64,000 nt of DNA from Pycnococcus provasolii (GCA_049487715.1 CP150588.1:62001-126000), one strand, 5' to 3'. Positions 37,762 to 49,700 are shown, counted from the first letter of the stretch. Numbers and translations: made by a program. Notes: generated by a model from the letters alone, not told the origin.

Positions 37762-38062
37762 GAACACGATGGCTGCATATGAAACTAGGGTGGGCGTTCA
37801 CACAATGAAGTTCACAAAGCCTATTATGGCACTATTGAGTATAGAAGTTTTGGTGATGAAGTGTGCCGTTTGGTGGCTTGTGGTTGTGGTGAAGTGGTGG
37901 CGGCAGTGGCAATGTTATTTTCTTCTTCTTCGAAAGGCGGCAGTGTGAGCCGTGCTGGCGGCGAAATGGGAGGAGAGCTGGTTGAGGGGAGGAGGAACGT
38001 GTTTTGTGTGTGTGACGTCCGGCGATTCGTAGATATTGAGGTTATTGTTGTCGTCGTCCTTC
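37762..38062 (-). repeat. Inverted partial copy of the SulP transporter gene
   Basis: About 300 bp are the near-identical reverse complement of 57262-57570, inside the first exon-like part of the SulP gene. Shared blocks include CGAATCGCCGGACGTCACAC and the ACGGCACACTTCATCACCAA segment. Small indels break the frame (minus reading ends TSSPKLLYSIVP). It joins directly to the broken TIR-like gene. Confidence 0.85.
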
Positions 38063-38660
38063 TCGGCCGGACCACTAAATCCTTCAGACCTTCACGGGAC
38101 ACCCAAGCCTCCGAGGAGTTAGGAGTTAGGACATCCTAAATTTAGTTAAACGAATGTGACCGCGACAGTCAATCTGTCTCGCGCCAAAACTTGCGACCAA
38201 CAGAGTTGGACATCAGACCAACTACAACGGAGAAGAACCATAACCACGTTTTTGGTCGAAGAGCTCTGTAGGGGTTTGGATCTACCAAAAAAAGGTCGAA
38301 AATTGTCGATTCGGGGTTTGCTTCGTGACGTGTCCCGACCACCCATACGTGATTTTAAGCTAAGCGTTGGCGTGCACGACGTGCCGAAGACCTCGCGCAC
38401 GCGCTGCGACAACGCGCACACCACCACCTCGCCGTACAAAAAAGTTGGTGTGAAATTCCAAAATATTTATGGTCAAAGTAAAAGTTCACACAACCTAGTA
38501 GCGTGCTTTTCTTTTTTAGACGCGAAATATGTACCAAAAAAAAAAAGTTTTCAGATCTGTTCAAGTTTGACATGGCATCATCTTAAGCATAATTAGGACG
38601 TGTCGTATACAAAAAATATCATGTCAAAACCTTTTGGAACGGCTCGGTTATCCACATTTT
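38063..38660. other. AT-richer unassigned stretch
   Basis: No ATG-started ORF of note; the long plus frame begins with GTG and has no family match. AAAAAAGG and AAAAAAAAAAG runs and TTTAAGCTAAGC are visible. It may be decayed element DNA. Confidence 0.3.
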
Positions 38661-38729
38661 CCCTAACCCTAACCCTGTAACCCTAACCCTAATCCGTAAC
38701 CCTAGCGTAACCCTAGCCGTAACCCTAAA
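38661..38729. repeat. Degenerate telomere-like repeats
   Basis: CCCTAACCCTAACCCTGTAA and variants with CCGTAACCCTAG. Adjacent to the palindromic repeat copy 2. Confidence 0.8.
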
Positions 38730-38749
38730 TGTTCATATAACGGGACCAA

Positions 38750-38940
38750 ACAACGGGGGATGAGCAGAAATCACCTTAACACCATGAAAATGGTCGGCGG
38801 CGGATTCGGGGTTTGGATTCGGGGCTGGATTTGGATTTCGGGGTTTCGGAAATTGCGTGATGACGCGTAATAGGCCATTGCCGTCATGACAAGCAAGCGC
38901 GTCATGACGCGTCATGACGCGCTCGAAAACACGTTACGCG
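38750..38940. repeat. Dispersed palindrome-rich repeat, copy 2 (inverted)
   Basis: 38764-38822 is the reverse complement of 9480-9538. It is followed by CGCGTCATGACGCGTCATGA palindromes (about 38889-38920). Beyond it, 38941-39241 shows no gene. Confidence 0.7.
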
Positions 38941-39241
38941 CGTATTTGGCCACCCCTATTTACTATTGTAACTTCGTTCTCTTCTTTTACTTCTTCTTTA
39001 CTTGTTACTCGAACCCACCAGCGCCATGGCTGATACGACACATTCCGTAAAATATTGCCAACCTTAGATAGGGGGAACGAACAATGAGACTTTTCCGTCA
39101 CCACGGGGAAAGAAAGCAAGTTAGTACTACCCTGTCCATACCCTAACCACGGGGAAACAGATTTTGTTCAACAACTGTAGTCTTGTTACATGTATATTTA
39201 AAAAAAACGGCGCTATCCTATTATAGTATGTGAGCCACTCG

Positions 39242-40807
39242 TCACTTCAGCTCCTCGCCAGTCATGATCGTGCACCACACAAAAAAGCTAAGGACGTACA
39301 AAGCACTGCTACTCCAAAACACGCTCGCAAACGTGCCCGTCTTTTCCACCATCACTCCCGTGAGCAGATTTCCAACCGCACCGAAGATGACGCCGCCCGT
39401 GTTCGTCACGCTGAGTAGCAGCCCGGCATTCCCGCTTGGGCCGGCAACGTCTTGCACGTACGCGTGGAAGCCTGGATAGTTGAATGCCTGAAATCCCATG
39501 GACACTGTCAGCGCGATGAGTGCGTACAACGGTGCGAAGGTTGCCTGCGTGGGTGTCATTGCGAGCATGGCTAGTCCCAGCGCCGGTCCCAATGTGGAGA
39601 ACACCATCATCAACCTGCGCGTTGCACTCACAGCCCACTTTCTTTTCACGATGAGGTAGTCAGCAATGTTGCCCACAAAGCACGCGAGAATTGCCGTGGT
39701 GAGGAATGGCACTGCGCTGAGAAGGCCTAGCATGCGTGGGCTGGACATGCCAACCTGCGACGATAGGAATGTGGGCACCCAACTCAGCAGAACAAAGTAC
39801 CCGAATCCGATCACACTGTGTGACCACAGCAGGCCAAGAATCTGTAGGATGGACCCACGCGACATGGACGTTAGCTGTTTCCAAGTATTTTGTATCCTGC
39901 TGCCGCGATTCGCCTTTGCATTCTCCTTTGGCAGACGTTTCTGCATTCCCGCCTTGGTGACGAACAGAAAGATGAGTGCGGCGGCACTCCACACCATGCC
40001 GATGGATCCGTACAGTTCGAATGACTTGGACCACCCGCCAGTGACGGTGAGTGCAGGTGTGGCAGCCATGCCGACCACGGTTCCCATGTTGAACGACGCG
40101 TAGATGAGGCTGATTGTGGTTGCTCTTCTGGCGAGCGGAACGACCTGCGACGTCGTCGCGGTTGTTGCAGGCAAGGCAACGGCTGAGAAGAATCCAAACA
40201 GGATGCGCAAGATCACCATGGCGATGAAGGGGTTTGTCCACGACGCGACGTGAGGGAAGAAGGCTGTGCACACGCTCCACATGAATGCACCCGCGAAGAG
40301 TATGAGTGGCCCGCCGATTTTATCCGCGAGTATCCCAGACGGTATTTGCCCGGCGCCGTATCCCCACAGCTGCGCGCTGTGCAGAAGTCCCATCTGCGAC
40401 GTTGTGATTGCGTAGTCTTTCTGGAGCACCATAGCCACGCTGGAGAATGCTGAGCGGTGCATGTTGACCGTCAGCATCACACCCGCGACGAGGATGGCAA
40501 CGTTTCTCCAGTGAGTGTGCGCTTCGGCTTCGGTGGAGGAGCGTGACTCCCCCGAGTCGTCCGAGCTTTCCGACGAAGTTTGCGCGATCGAGGTTGTGGA
40601 TGACCTAGCGGCGACGAGACTGGTTGTGTCGGAGTGTCGCCGTGTTTGTCTTGAAGCAAGTGCACGTAGCCGTCTTTGACCTACGGCCCCGTGCGTTCTG
40701 GCATTTCCACGTGCGAGCGTACGTGCTGCCCGAGCGCGTGGCGTGCTGCTCGAGAGGTTCCAGCCGCGCCTTGTCGTCTGCGCCTGAGCCGACATGTGAA
40801 GCGCCAT
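39242..40807 (-). CDS. Major facilitator transporter, PHT4/SLC17-like, plastid-type leader
   Basis: 521 residues from the ATG at 40807 (an upstream ATG at 40939 is in frame). The first about 85 residues are Arg/Ser/Ala/Thr-rich without acids, like a plastid transit peptide; an acidic Ser stretch follows. Then come 12 hydrophobic helices: NVAILVAGVMLTVNMHRSAF, the loop GYGAGQIPSGILADKIGGPL with the D..GG motif, FSAVALPATTATTSQVVPL, and GFQAFNYPGFHAYVQDVAG near helix 10. This layout matches PHT4-type (anion transporter/SLC17) carriers, which move phosphate or organic anions across the plastid envelope or thylakoid. The substrate is inferred from the family only. Confidence 0.8.
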   Translation of the reverse strand: MALHMSAQAQTTRRGWNLSSSTPRARAARTLARGNARTHGAVGQRRLRALASRQTRRHSDTTSLVAARSSTTSIAQTSSESSDDSGESRSSTEAEAHTHWRNVAILVAGVMLTVNMHRSAFSSVAMVLQKDYAITTSQMGLLHSAQLWGYGAGQIPSGILADKIGGPLILFAGAFMWSVCTAFFPHVASWTNPFIAMVILRILFGFFSAVALPATTATTSQVVPLARRATTISLIYASFNMGTVVGMAATPALTVTGGWSKSFELYGSIGMVWSAAALIFLFVTKAGMQKRLPKENAKANRGSRIQNTWKQLTSMSRGSILQILGLLWSHSVIGFGYFVLLSWVPTFLSSQVGMSSPRMLGLLSAVPFLTTAILACFVGNIADYLIVKRKWAVSATRRLMMVFSTLGPALGLAMLAMTPTQATFAPLYALIALTVSMGFQAFNYPGFHAYVQDVAGPSGNAGLLLSVTNTGGVIFGAVGNLLTGVMVEKTGTFASVFWSSSALYVLSFFVWCTIMTGEELK

Positions 40808-41188
40808 CGTTCGAGGGCAAGGCGTCGGAGGTGAGGTGACGTTATCGGCTCCAAGACACGTACACGTCGAAGAAGGGGAGTGGGGAGGGAGGGAGGGAGG
40901 GAGGGGGTCCTTCGGGGGAACCCTCGTTGAACTATGCATCGGGAACGCGTCAAAGAGACCGAGCCTGGGATTCCGAATTGGGGTTTTGTTGAAGCCCCAA
41001 CAATTCTGAACCCCGAATTTCTGGGTTAATTTGGATACCGGTTTCCTCCTCGCAAGTCCACGGGAATCGGATCCGGTATCCCCTTAGGCCAGACTGCGTC
41101 GTGCCGCCGCCGTCGTGCCCCCCCTGCCCTGCCCTCTCCCCTCCCCTCTCTCCTCTCCGTCGCCATCCTACGACAACGGCGAGCAGCC
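40808..41188. other. Divergent promoter between the PHT4-like and eL27 genes
   Basis: GGGAGGGAGGGAGGG-type runs (about 40875-40905) and a CTCCCCTCCCCTCTCTCC-rich tract just before the eL27 start (41130-41160). No gene is seen. Confidence 0.5.
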
Positions 41189-42133
41189 ATGGGTACGTGC
41201 AACTACGAATAGGCGAACAGGGAGGGGAAGGGAGGGGACGGAACGACGCAAAAATACACACACACGCGCGCGCGCGCGCAAGGGCGGAAGGACGGTGGCG
41301 GGTGCTTCGGCGACGGACGCGCCGCAAACCCGACGGCGAAGACAACCAGAGGGCGAGCGCACGCACACGTCGCCTTGTCTTCACGCAGCCTTGTGCGCCT
41401 ACCCTCCTCCATCCTGAAAAGAGAAGGGGAGAGATACGCACACGAGGCTGCGGCGACGGGTGCTGTATAAGCCGGCTCGACGTTTGTGTGATGCTTGTGG
41501 AGGCTATCAGCACATCACACCCGTCGGCTGACCGATCGTTGCCGTTGCCGTTGCCGCTACCGCCGCGTCCTTGTCGTTGTCGTTTCGTCTCTGTCCTTGA
41601 TCCTGGGTGGGGGCCGAGGGAAAGAGAGATATGCGGTGATGTTTGATGTTCGCATCGTCCAGGCACAAAAACACACGACTAACTAACACGATGTTTACCC
41701 CGACAAACAAACAAACTATAACCAACAGTGAAATTTCCTCAAGCCTGGTAAGGTTGTTTTGATGCTGCAGGGCCGATACGCCGGCAAGAAGGCTGTGATC
41801 GTCAAGAACTACGACGACGGCACATCGGGACGCGCGTACGGACATGCTCTCGTGGTTGGCCTTTCGAAATACCCGCGCCGTGTCAAGCGAAAGGACTCCA
41901 AGGAGAAACAAGCCAAGGACAAGCGCCTGAAGTGCTTCGTGAAGATGACCAACTACAACCACCTCATGCCTACGCGTTACACGCTCGACGTGGACCTCAA
42001 GGGCGTCGTCACGCCCGACGTCCTTGACAACGCCACGAAGAAGGTGGAGGCGCAGAAGAAGGCGAAAAAGCTGTTGGAGGAGCGCTTCGAGAGCGGCAAG
42101 AACCGCTGGTTCTACCAGCGCTTGCCGTTTTAA
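41189..42133 (+). CDS. RPL27: Ribosomal protein eL27, 4-nt first exon and an apparent +1 frameshift
   Basis: The body from the ATG at 41762 is unmistakable: [55 protein letters not shown], ending [11 protein letters not shown]. eL27 normally starts M-V/G-K-F-L/M-K-P-G-K. Upstream, the only good donor after an ATG is ATGG/GTACGTGC (exon 41189-41192). The acceptor ACCAACAG/TGAAATTT (41728/41729) gives M-V-K-F, as expected. The next bases then carry one extra nucleotide before CTC AAG CCT GGT AAG (L-K-P-G-K). With the extra base the reading stops at TAA. So either the assembly has a one-base error in AAATTTCC, or a frameshift is used. The 536-bp intron starts GTACGT. Confidence 0.85.
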
Positions 42134-42410
42134 AGTTCTTACAGAACTTTTGTAACAAGTCGTCGCTTTCTGACAAAAAAACAAAGTTGCAATGCCTGGT
42201 TTCACGGATTTCCAACCAGTCCGTTCAAATAGAGGCTCCGCTTGCGCCTGATGTCGTTGTCGTCGCGCTCACCACCAACCGTGCGTGCATCAAACATCGT
42301 CACACGTGAGTTAACCTTCGACTTCTCAATCTACAGTCTCAAAAAGGCGTCGTATTATCCTGGGAGATAAAAACTGTCTTGGAGTTACATCTATTTAACA
42401 ACTAAGCTTC

Positions 42411-43367
42411 TCATGGCATCTTCAGCACGCCACGTGTATCACCCAACTGCTTAGGTGCGCCGGGATAACCGGCCGGTGCACCGCTAAACACGAGGAAGTC
42501 CCGAAGCGTTTTCTTCAGCCTCGGACCCCAAGCACTACCATCGTCAAGTGCCAACGCCGCGGCATTTTGGCGCGTTCCTGCACTGCATCCGTCCGCACAG
42601 CAGATACGCCAGTTGTCCTCCGCCTGGTCGACAGACCCTGTCGCCCACTGCATTGCGACAAGGGCGACGCGAATCTCCGCCGTTGACCGACGGCGTGCCT
42701 CCGCCGCGACAATGCGTGTGGCTGACATGCGCTCGTCGTCCGACGTCGCCGCCTCAAACGCTGCCAGCGCACTGGACAGCCGTGCGCCTTCCGCTCGCGC
42801 CTTGTCTCTCCGTCTGAGCAATACGTCCGACGCCTCGGCAAAGTTGTCTCGTGCACTCGCCCACTCGCCAAGTTTCGCTTCAACTTGTGCGAGACGCACG
42901 ACAGGTTCCGGCGCAACGTCGCTCTTTGCGTCCTCGGCGTCGCGTCGTGCGCACGCGACGGCTTGCAGCAGAGCGTCACGCGCGGGCTCCATCTCGCTCA
43001 TACGTTCCAGCGCAACACCACGTCCGTAGATGGCACCGCACAGCGACTTGTCGTCTGCAAGTGCCTTATCGTAGGCGCCAAGCGCGCTCGCGACTTCCCC
43101 CACCTCCAGCAGGGCGTCCCCTCGTGCTTTCCAGTAGTGCGCGGCGACCGGCGCGACCACCGCGGAAGCCGCTCGCGCTGGTTCCGTCGCCGTGATACCG
43201 TTGTTGTGGTAGAGGTCCGCCCCGAGCGTCCAGCAGAGCGCGACTGCCGCTCCGTGAGTGAGCGTTGGCACGAGGCCGTGTCGTGCCCGCGCCGTCGCCT
43301 CGTGCGGCCGCTGCCCGCCCGTGGCTCTGCGCGTCGTCGTCGTCGTCGTCGTCGTCTTGGGCGGCAT
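42411..43367 (-). CDS. TPR-containing protein with an organelle-type leader
   Basis: 318 residues from the ATG at 43367 in CCGCCATGC context (in-frame ATGs at 43409 and 43445 are also possible). The leader is Thr/Arg-rich (PPKTTTTTTTTRRATGG), followed by a hydrophobic stretch (LTHGAAVALCWTLGADLY) that could be a lumen or membrane signal. Residues about 75-165 are tetratricopeptide-like helices: HYWKARGDALLEVGEVASAL, GAYDKALADDKSLCGAIYGR, GVALERMSEMEPARDALLQA. The C-terminal part has paired cysteines (RICCADGCSAG) and FLVFSGAPAGYPGAPKQL. I cannot name the family. TPRs suggest an assembly factor, perhaps plastid. Confidence 0.65.
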   Translation of the reverse strand: MPPKTTTTTTTTRRATGGQRPHEATARARHGLVPTLTHGAAVALCWTLGADLYHNNGITATEPARAASAVVAPVAAHYWKARGDALLEVGEVASALGAYDKALADDKSLCGAIYGRGVALERMSEMEPARDALLQAVACARRDAEDAKSDVAPEPVVRLAQVEAKLGEWASARDNFAEASDVLLRRRDKARAEGARLSSALAAFEAATSDDERMSATRIVAAEARRRSTAEIRVALVAMQWATGSVDQAEDNWRICCADGCSAGTRQNAAALALDDGSAWGPRLKKTLRDFLVFSGAPAGYPGAPKQLGDTRGVLKMP

Positions 43368-43705
43368 GGCGGGTAAGAGGTGGTAGATCGAAGGTTGTGC
43401 CAAGGGCATATTAACGTATGGGCCGGTCCCCCCGTCGTGCTCCATGGAAGCAAGGCCAGGGAACCGGGGTTTGCGAGAAACAGGATTTCAGGTTGGGGTT
43501 TAAGGGCTGGAGAGAAGTTCCCCAGCCATTCTCAATGGAGGGATGCGAGGTGGAGTTTGGATAATTCAAACCCCCTGTTGTCCTTCCCTTCCCTTCCGTT
43601 CCCCCGACCCGTTTGAAGACGCCCCGGACAGGTCGAACTGGTGTAACTCTCCCCTTCCCCAGTTCCCCTCCTCGCACAAAACACAACACAACACAACCTC
43701 CCGCC
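43368..43705. other. Divergent promoter of the TPR and coiled-coil genes
   Basis: 338 bp with CCTTCCCTTCCCTTCC and AACACAACACAACACAA runs near the plus-strand start. No gene or TTAGGG array. Confidence 0.5.
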
Positions 43706-46700
43706 ATGGACAAACAGAGTATGCCGAGAGTGCTGCTAGGACCACGCGCGTGCAACCTATTCAAAGACGTCAAAGAATACAACATACACAAGCGAGGCTC
43801 GGACAACTGCGCCACCAACAAGCATGTCATCGTCGTCAAGGGAAACGGAAAGGCCGCCCGCAAAGCCTGCGACAAACACAACACCGCTTGCACAGCAGCG
43901 ACGTGCAAGATGTGCGAAGAGTGGCGCACGAGAGCACACGAAGCGACGGACGCGGCTTCGGCCGCTACGCAGGAACTTCTCAGCACCGTCGAGAAACATG
44001 CGGACGAAACACGGGCACTGCGACGCGAACTCAGAAGGCTGGGTATGTGCGACGGAGCGACAACGGTCGCGTCGTCGGCTTCAACGACAGACGACAGCAC
44101 CGATGATGACGACGACGACGGCGGCGGCGAGAGCAACTCCAACACCGAGAACAATGCCACCAACACCATCACCCACAACAACAACAACAACAACAACAAC
44201 GAAACGTCTACTTCCCTTATCCATTTCGCACAACTGAAACACCAATACGCCGACGTGGTACAGCGCTTGCGAAACCAGCTCTCCTCTACGGAAAAAAGAC
44301 TCGAACTCGCGGAGCAGTCTCGCGACGCCGCGAACGCGCACGCGGCGGCACAGCAGGCATCCGCGCGGGCAGCAATCGCACGAGCCGCGGAAGCTGAGAG
44401 CCGCGCCATCAACGCACAAGCAGAAGCAGCGCAACATATGGAAGCGGCCAAGAAGAAGAAACTCGACGCTGAGGCATCTATCGCATCCTCTGAACTCAAG
44501 GCCACGGAAGCGACGGCTCGTCTGGACGAAAGCCGCATCACGCAAAATGCGCTCCGTGCGGCTGCGTCGGAGGCTGCCGCGGAGTGCACGCAACTGCGTC
44601 AGAGCCTCGTGGAGATGGAACGAACTGCACACGTTGCAGGTGCAAGCGTACAGTCGCTCGAAAAACAAATTGCGAAATGGAAATCGTGGAATCTCCGCAA
44701 ACGACAGCAAGTTTCCAAAGCCAAACTTGACGCGAACGTTCGGTACTTTGCACTCACGTGGCGCGCACGAGCCGCAGCGTGCACGAAAGCACGCCTCGAA
44801 GGATCGACAAGGAAAGCGCTCGAAGACACAGAAGAGGCCAAGCACCTCGCGTCGTCCGCCGAGGAGCGTTGCTCAAATCTCGCTGTTCGAAATGCCGCGC
44901 TCGAGGAAGCACTTGCGGCGTCGCAGGATGCCAGACGCTCATCCGAAATTGCTCTCAGCGAAGCGTCGTCATCTCTTGAAAAGGAGCATGACACCCTCTC
45001 TGCTCAGAAGCTTGCCGCGAATGCAGCTGCAGCTGCTGCCGCCGCCAGGGAAATGGCGCTCCGTTCCGAGCTGAACGAGGCTGAAAAGAGGATCGAAGAA
45101 GCTGAACAGAAGCTCGGCGAAGCATCTGCCTGCGCCTCTGCTGCTCATGACGAAGTGTCTTCCATGCGCCTACGTATTGAGGCTCAGGACTCCGAGGCAG
45201 AGGTGCTCAGGGCAAGGCTGCACGCCGCATCGCAGGCAGCAAGACTCGCCGAAGACGAAGCTGCAGCGGGACGGAGAGAAGATGCCGAAAGGCGAGAGAA
45301 TGCCGAGGCTGCAGCCTTTTCCGCAACTAGAGCTTTGCACCGTGCTCAGCAGGAAAGTGCGGCCGTGGAGTGCGAGCTTGAGGCGGAGCGCGCGTCATTT
45401 CAGGCGGCAGCTGCAGCATCTGTCGAGGAGCTTTCACAGGCACACGCTCGAATTCGCCAGTTGGACGCGGATGTTGCAAAGCTTACGACAGACGCTTCAA
45501 CAGCACACGAGGCAGCCTCGGCACACGCCGCACAAAATGCACAGCTCACTTCACAAGTTGCACAGCTTACGACGGAAGCTGCAGCAGCACGCGAGGATGC
45601 TTCAACCTCCGCGTCCACGGCCGCTCAGCGTGTCGCTTCTGCGCGCGAGGCTGTCGAGCATGCCGTTGCCGCGGAGGTGGCAGCTTTCCAAGGGAGCGTC
45701 TCTGCTGGCGAATCCAACGTGCAACATGCCATCGACCAGGCGACGACCGAGCTAAGGGCTACCGTGGACGCTGAAATTGCAATCATGCAGGAGATGGTCT
45801 CACGCAGGGAAGGTGAGATGGCGGATCTTGTTTCGGAAGCACAAAAGGCGGGCGAGGCTGCCGTGATGGACGCACGCCACTCACGCGAAAAGCTTGCACA
45901 TGTGCTCGCCGAACTCGAGTGTGTGCAGAAAGACGCCGCGGAAGAACGACGCTTGCGCGAGCGTGCTGAGACAAGTGCCGCGGACGCCGGAATTCGTAAC
46001 TCATCGCTAGAATCGAAGCTCAAGGATGCCATGGAGGCGGAAGGGCGTGTACGAGCTCTTTTACAAGCCACGGAGCAGGACCGTGACGTTGCTCTTGACG
46101 AAGCAAGTGCACTGCAGGAGGAAGAGCTGCCAAACGAGCATCTTCGTCGCGACTACATTAAGCTGCTGAACGACCACAAAAGACTCCGTGAAGACTGGGA
46201 TACACAACGAAATGCCGCTAACTCGGCGTCGACACGCTTGGACGAGATCTATACAAAATGGGCATCCGCGCTGGAAGAAAATAATGCACTCAGCAGGGAA
46301 GTGGCAGATCTCACCGAAAAGTTGGCGCAGGTGGAGCAGGCGCGCGCAACCTCCGATGCTGAATCGACAAGTCGAAGGGAGAAATTAGCCACAGCTGAGG
46401 AAATGCTCACTTCCACAACAGCCTCTCTCGACGCTGTCAAAGAGCGCGCGGAAAACGCTGTATCTTCGCTTCGCGAGGCCGAGGAGCGTGTCACGAACCT
46501 TGCAGAGAAACTCACGACTGCTACGGAACTTTTAGCCACGGCGGAGCAGGCACGCGCGTATGTTCAGGCTGAGCTGGATGCCGCAAAGGAGGTTCGCACG
46601 TCGATGGAGGCAAGGCTGGAGGCCAACTCTCTCGAGCGAAGCGAGTGGGCAGCGGTTTCTGCGGAGCTGGCTGTCATGCGCCCACAGCTTGCACGCAGCA

Positions 46701-49700
46701 GCGCAGAGCTTGCTACGCGAGAGAACGAACTAGATGCCGCCCGGAAGGAGCGTGATGCGGCTGTAGAGGCGCAAGGTGAGGCGGACCGTGCGGCGGCATC
46801 TTTGCGAGATGAGCTTGATACCCTCGAGCGTGCACGCGCATCTCTCTCGGAAGAGCTTTGCGCTCTGCGTAAGGACCACGAGGCAACTGCGAGCAAGCTC
46901 GAGCGCATGCAGTCGGATGCGCCGCGCGCGGCGGCATTGATGCATGACATGCACTCCAACGTGAAAAATTTGTCGAATGACCTAGCGCGTCTAAAGGAAG
47001 ATGCGAGTGCGAGCGCAGGCGAAGCACTTGCCGCGCTGACGGAAGACTTTGCGCCAAGCATCCTCGCCGCTTTGCAGAGTGCGGCGAATGGACCTCCAGC
47101 GGATACTACTCTTGCTGCACAAGCGCAGTCACTCGAGCTCATTGCAAGCGAGTTGCGCCTGAAAGTTTCCGAGGGGCGTGCAGAGCGCGAGGTGCTTCGA
47201 AGCCAGATTTCGGACCTCTCCGAGGATGCCGGTGCTTCGGCAAGGCGCCTCGCGTACGCCGAATGGCAGGTGGAGGAGCATGCTGCTCAGCTCACCATGT
47301 CGCGCGCGGAATGCACCCGACTTTCAGAGGAACTTCTCGAACTCGAAAAGCTCCGCGACACCTCCGCACAGCTTTCCGCCAGTCGCGCGGAGACGGAACG
47401 GCTTTCCGAGACTCTTGCAGTCACAGAGCATGCGCTTGCAGAGGCGAAACAAGAGCTCACCAAAACACGGGATTTGGCCAAGGCGACAACGCCTCGACGT
47501 ACCATTCTAGCCCGAGAGAAGGAGAAGATGAAGGGAGAATTGGCTTCTGCATCCAGCTCCCTTGCGGATCTGAAAGAGAAGTACGCAAATTTAGAGCGCG
47601 ATCATGCCAAGCTTGTCGCCGCGTATGCCGCGTTGCGAGATGCAGCACGCAATACACGCGAAAGGAGCGAGAATGCTCTGCATGAGGCTAACGCTGAACT
47701 GGAGGCGTCGAGGAAAGAGTTGAATCGTCTACAGCAGCCGTCTGTTGTCGCTGAAGCGACGACTCCACAACTTGCACCAATGCCAAATTCTGAGCACGAG
47801 GAAAAGGAAGCAGTCCGTCTAGCCACAGAAGATCTTCCTCAGCAAGCCACTGCTTTGAGGGAGGATCTTACGAGCATGACAGCTCGACGAACGCCGTCGC
47901 TCGGCCCTCTTGCAACGACAGGGACTACGACAGCGACTGCAGAATTGCTGCCGCATCATGCATCCTCATCACGCGCCTTGCCAGCTGAGACGCCACATCG
48001 TCGGAGCCGCCTGGCTGTGCTTGAAGATGTGAAAGATCTGGCTGATGCGGCTGTTGCTGCCGCTGCTGCGTTTTCCTCTCCAAGTATTCCCGCCACAGAG
48101 TCTATCGAAACCCCGCAGTCGAGCAAGTTGAAGGCATCAGCGTCCACACCTATGGGAATTAGCTGGACACCTGCGCCGGCATCTTTTCCAGCAATGACCC
48201 CCATGGGTGTGAGTTGGGCCGTACCGGTTGAGCAATTTCAGGAGGAGGAAGAGGAGGAAGAAAATTCACTTGCTATGGACGATTCGCCATCACCACGCTC
48301 TAATCCGTTTGCAACGTGGCAGACATCCCTTTCCTTTTCATCACCTCGCGAGGCAAGACGCGTCAAACGAAGGGTTGCTGCAAAAACAACGCCAATGTCG
48401 GTGACGAGAGAGGGGAGAGAGACAGCGGAGCTGATGAACGAATCCACAAGTCCAATCTCACCAATTGCTGCACTCGTCGATACGTCTACCAGTCCCATGA
48501 TATTGCCAGATCGAACTGACACAGCCACGGGAGCAGATGTGCCACAATTTGTCGCGAGTGCAACAAGCCCAATGGTCACGAGAGGAACTGATTTTGCGAC
48601 GGAAACTGAGACCGTACACACTCGTGCAGCATCAACAAGCCCGATGGTTGGTCGTGGTGTGGATACATCGGCCGAGACGGTAAATGCCGAAGTGCGTGCG
48701 GCGTCAACAAGCCCGATGGTTGGTGGTATGGTGGATACATCGGCCGAGACGGTAAGTGCCGAAGTGCGTGCGGCGTCGACAAGTCCGATGGTTGGTGGTA
48801 TGGTGGATACATCGGCCGAGACGGTAAGTGCCGAAGTGCGTGCGGCATCGACAAGTCCGATGACTGTTCATGCCGTGGATACATCGGCCGAGACGGTAAG
48901 TGCCGAAGTGCGTGCGGTATCGACAAGTCCGATGACTCATTATATGCCAGATTTATCATTAGCCAAGATGGATCATGGCAACGCAAGTCCTAAATTGACG
49001 GAGGCGTCCGAAGAAGCGATATTCAAACATGAAGCTGTATCAGAGGTTATGCTGAATGTTGAAAGGGGTCATATCAACACGAGGCAAATGCCTCCACGCA
49101 CCCTTGAGGAGAATGGCGGAGACACTGCTAATCACACGGCTGAACTTGGCACCTTCACAGACTTTGGTGGCGTGTTTGCACTTCATCCCACGAATTTCTC
49201 ACAGCCGTTTGCACTGAACTATGATGCACCGAGTCCAACGGACACGGCAACAACAGCAGCCGGCGAAGACCTGACGCCCGGCACGATGGTCGCATTGCTT
49301 GAGGTGAGCGGAGTTCCTAGTCCAGCTGTCACTAGCGAAGATGCGATTGATGCTGAAGATGCGAATGATGCTGACGCCGATGTCCACGAAGCAGCAAGTG
49401 CAGCACCGCGCTCACTCATGTTCGATCCACTTGCCGACAGTATTCCGTCAAGGCGGCGCGTGCACCGTGGTATTGACGAGGAACAGTACGAGGATGAGGA
49501 CGAGGACGGGGACGAGGACCAGGACGAGGACGAGGACCAGGACGAGGACGAGGACGAGGATCAGGACCAGGAGGCAGTGACGCCTGAAATGACCCACAAG
49601 GAGCTTACCAAACCTGACAGTGTCGCAGTGCCCACTTCCGCACGTGCCGAGGCTGTGCGTCGGCTCGCTCGTCCTGCGTTGCAAGCTGCTTTGGCGCGAG

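Noticed and set aside
38156-38596. 146-codon plus frame
   Set aside because: Starts with GTG, has no family resemblance and lies in repeat-rich decayed DNA.
42548-43376. Plus-strand ORFs opposite the TPR gene
   Set aside because: Shadow frames of the Ala-rich TPR helices.
48628-48940. 72-bp direct repeats considered as a CRISPR array
   Set aside because: No spacers; units are contiguous, in frame and code for TSPM repeats in a eukaryotic gene.
44081-49684. Minus-strand ORFs opposite the coiled-coil gene
   Set aside because: Ser/Ala/Arg-rich shadow frames without starts in context.
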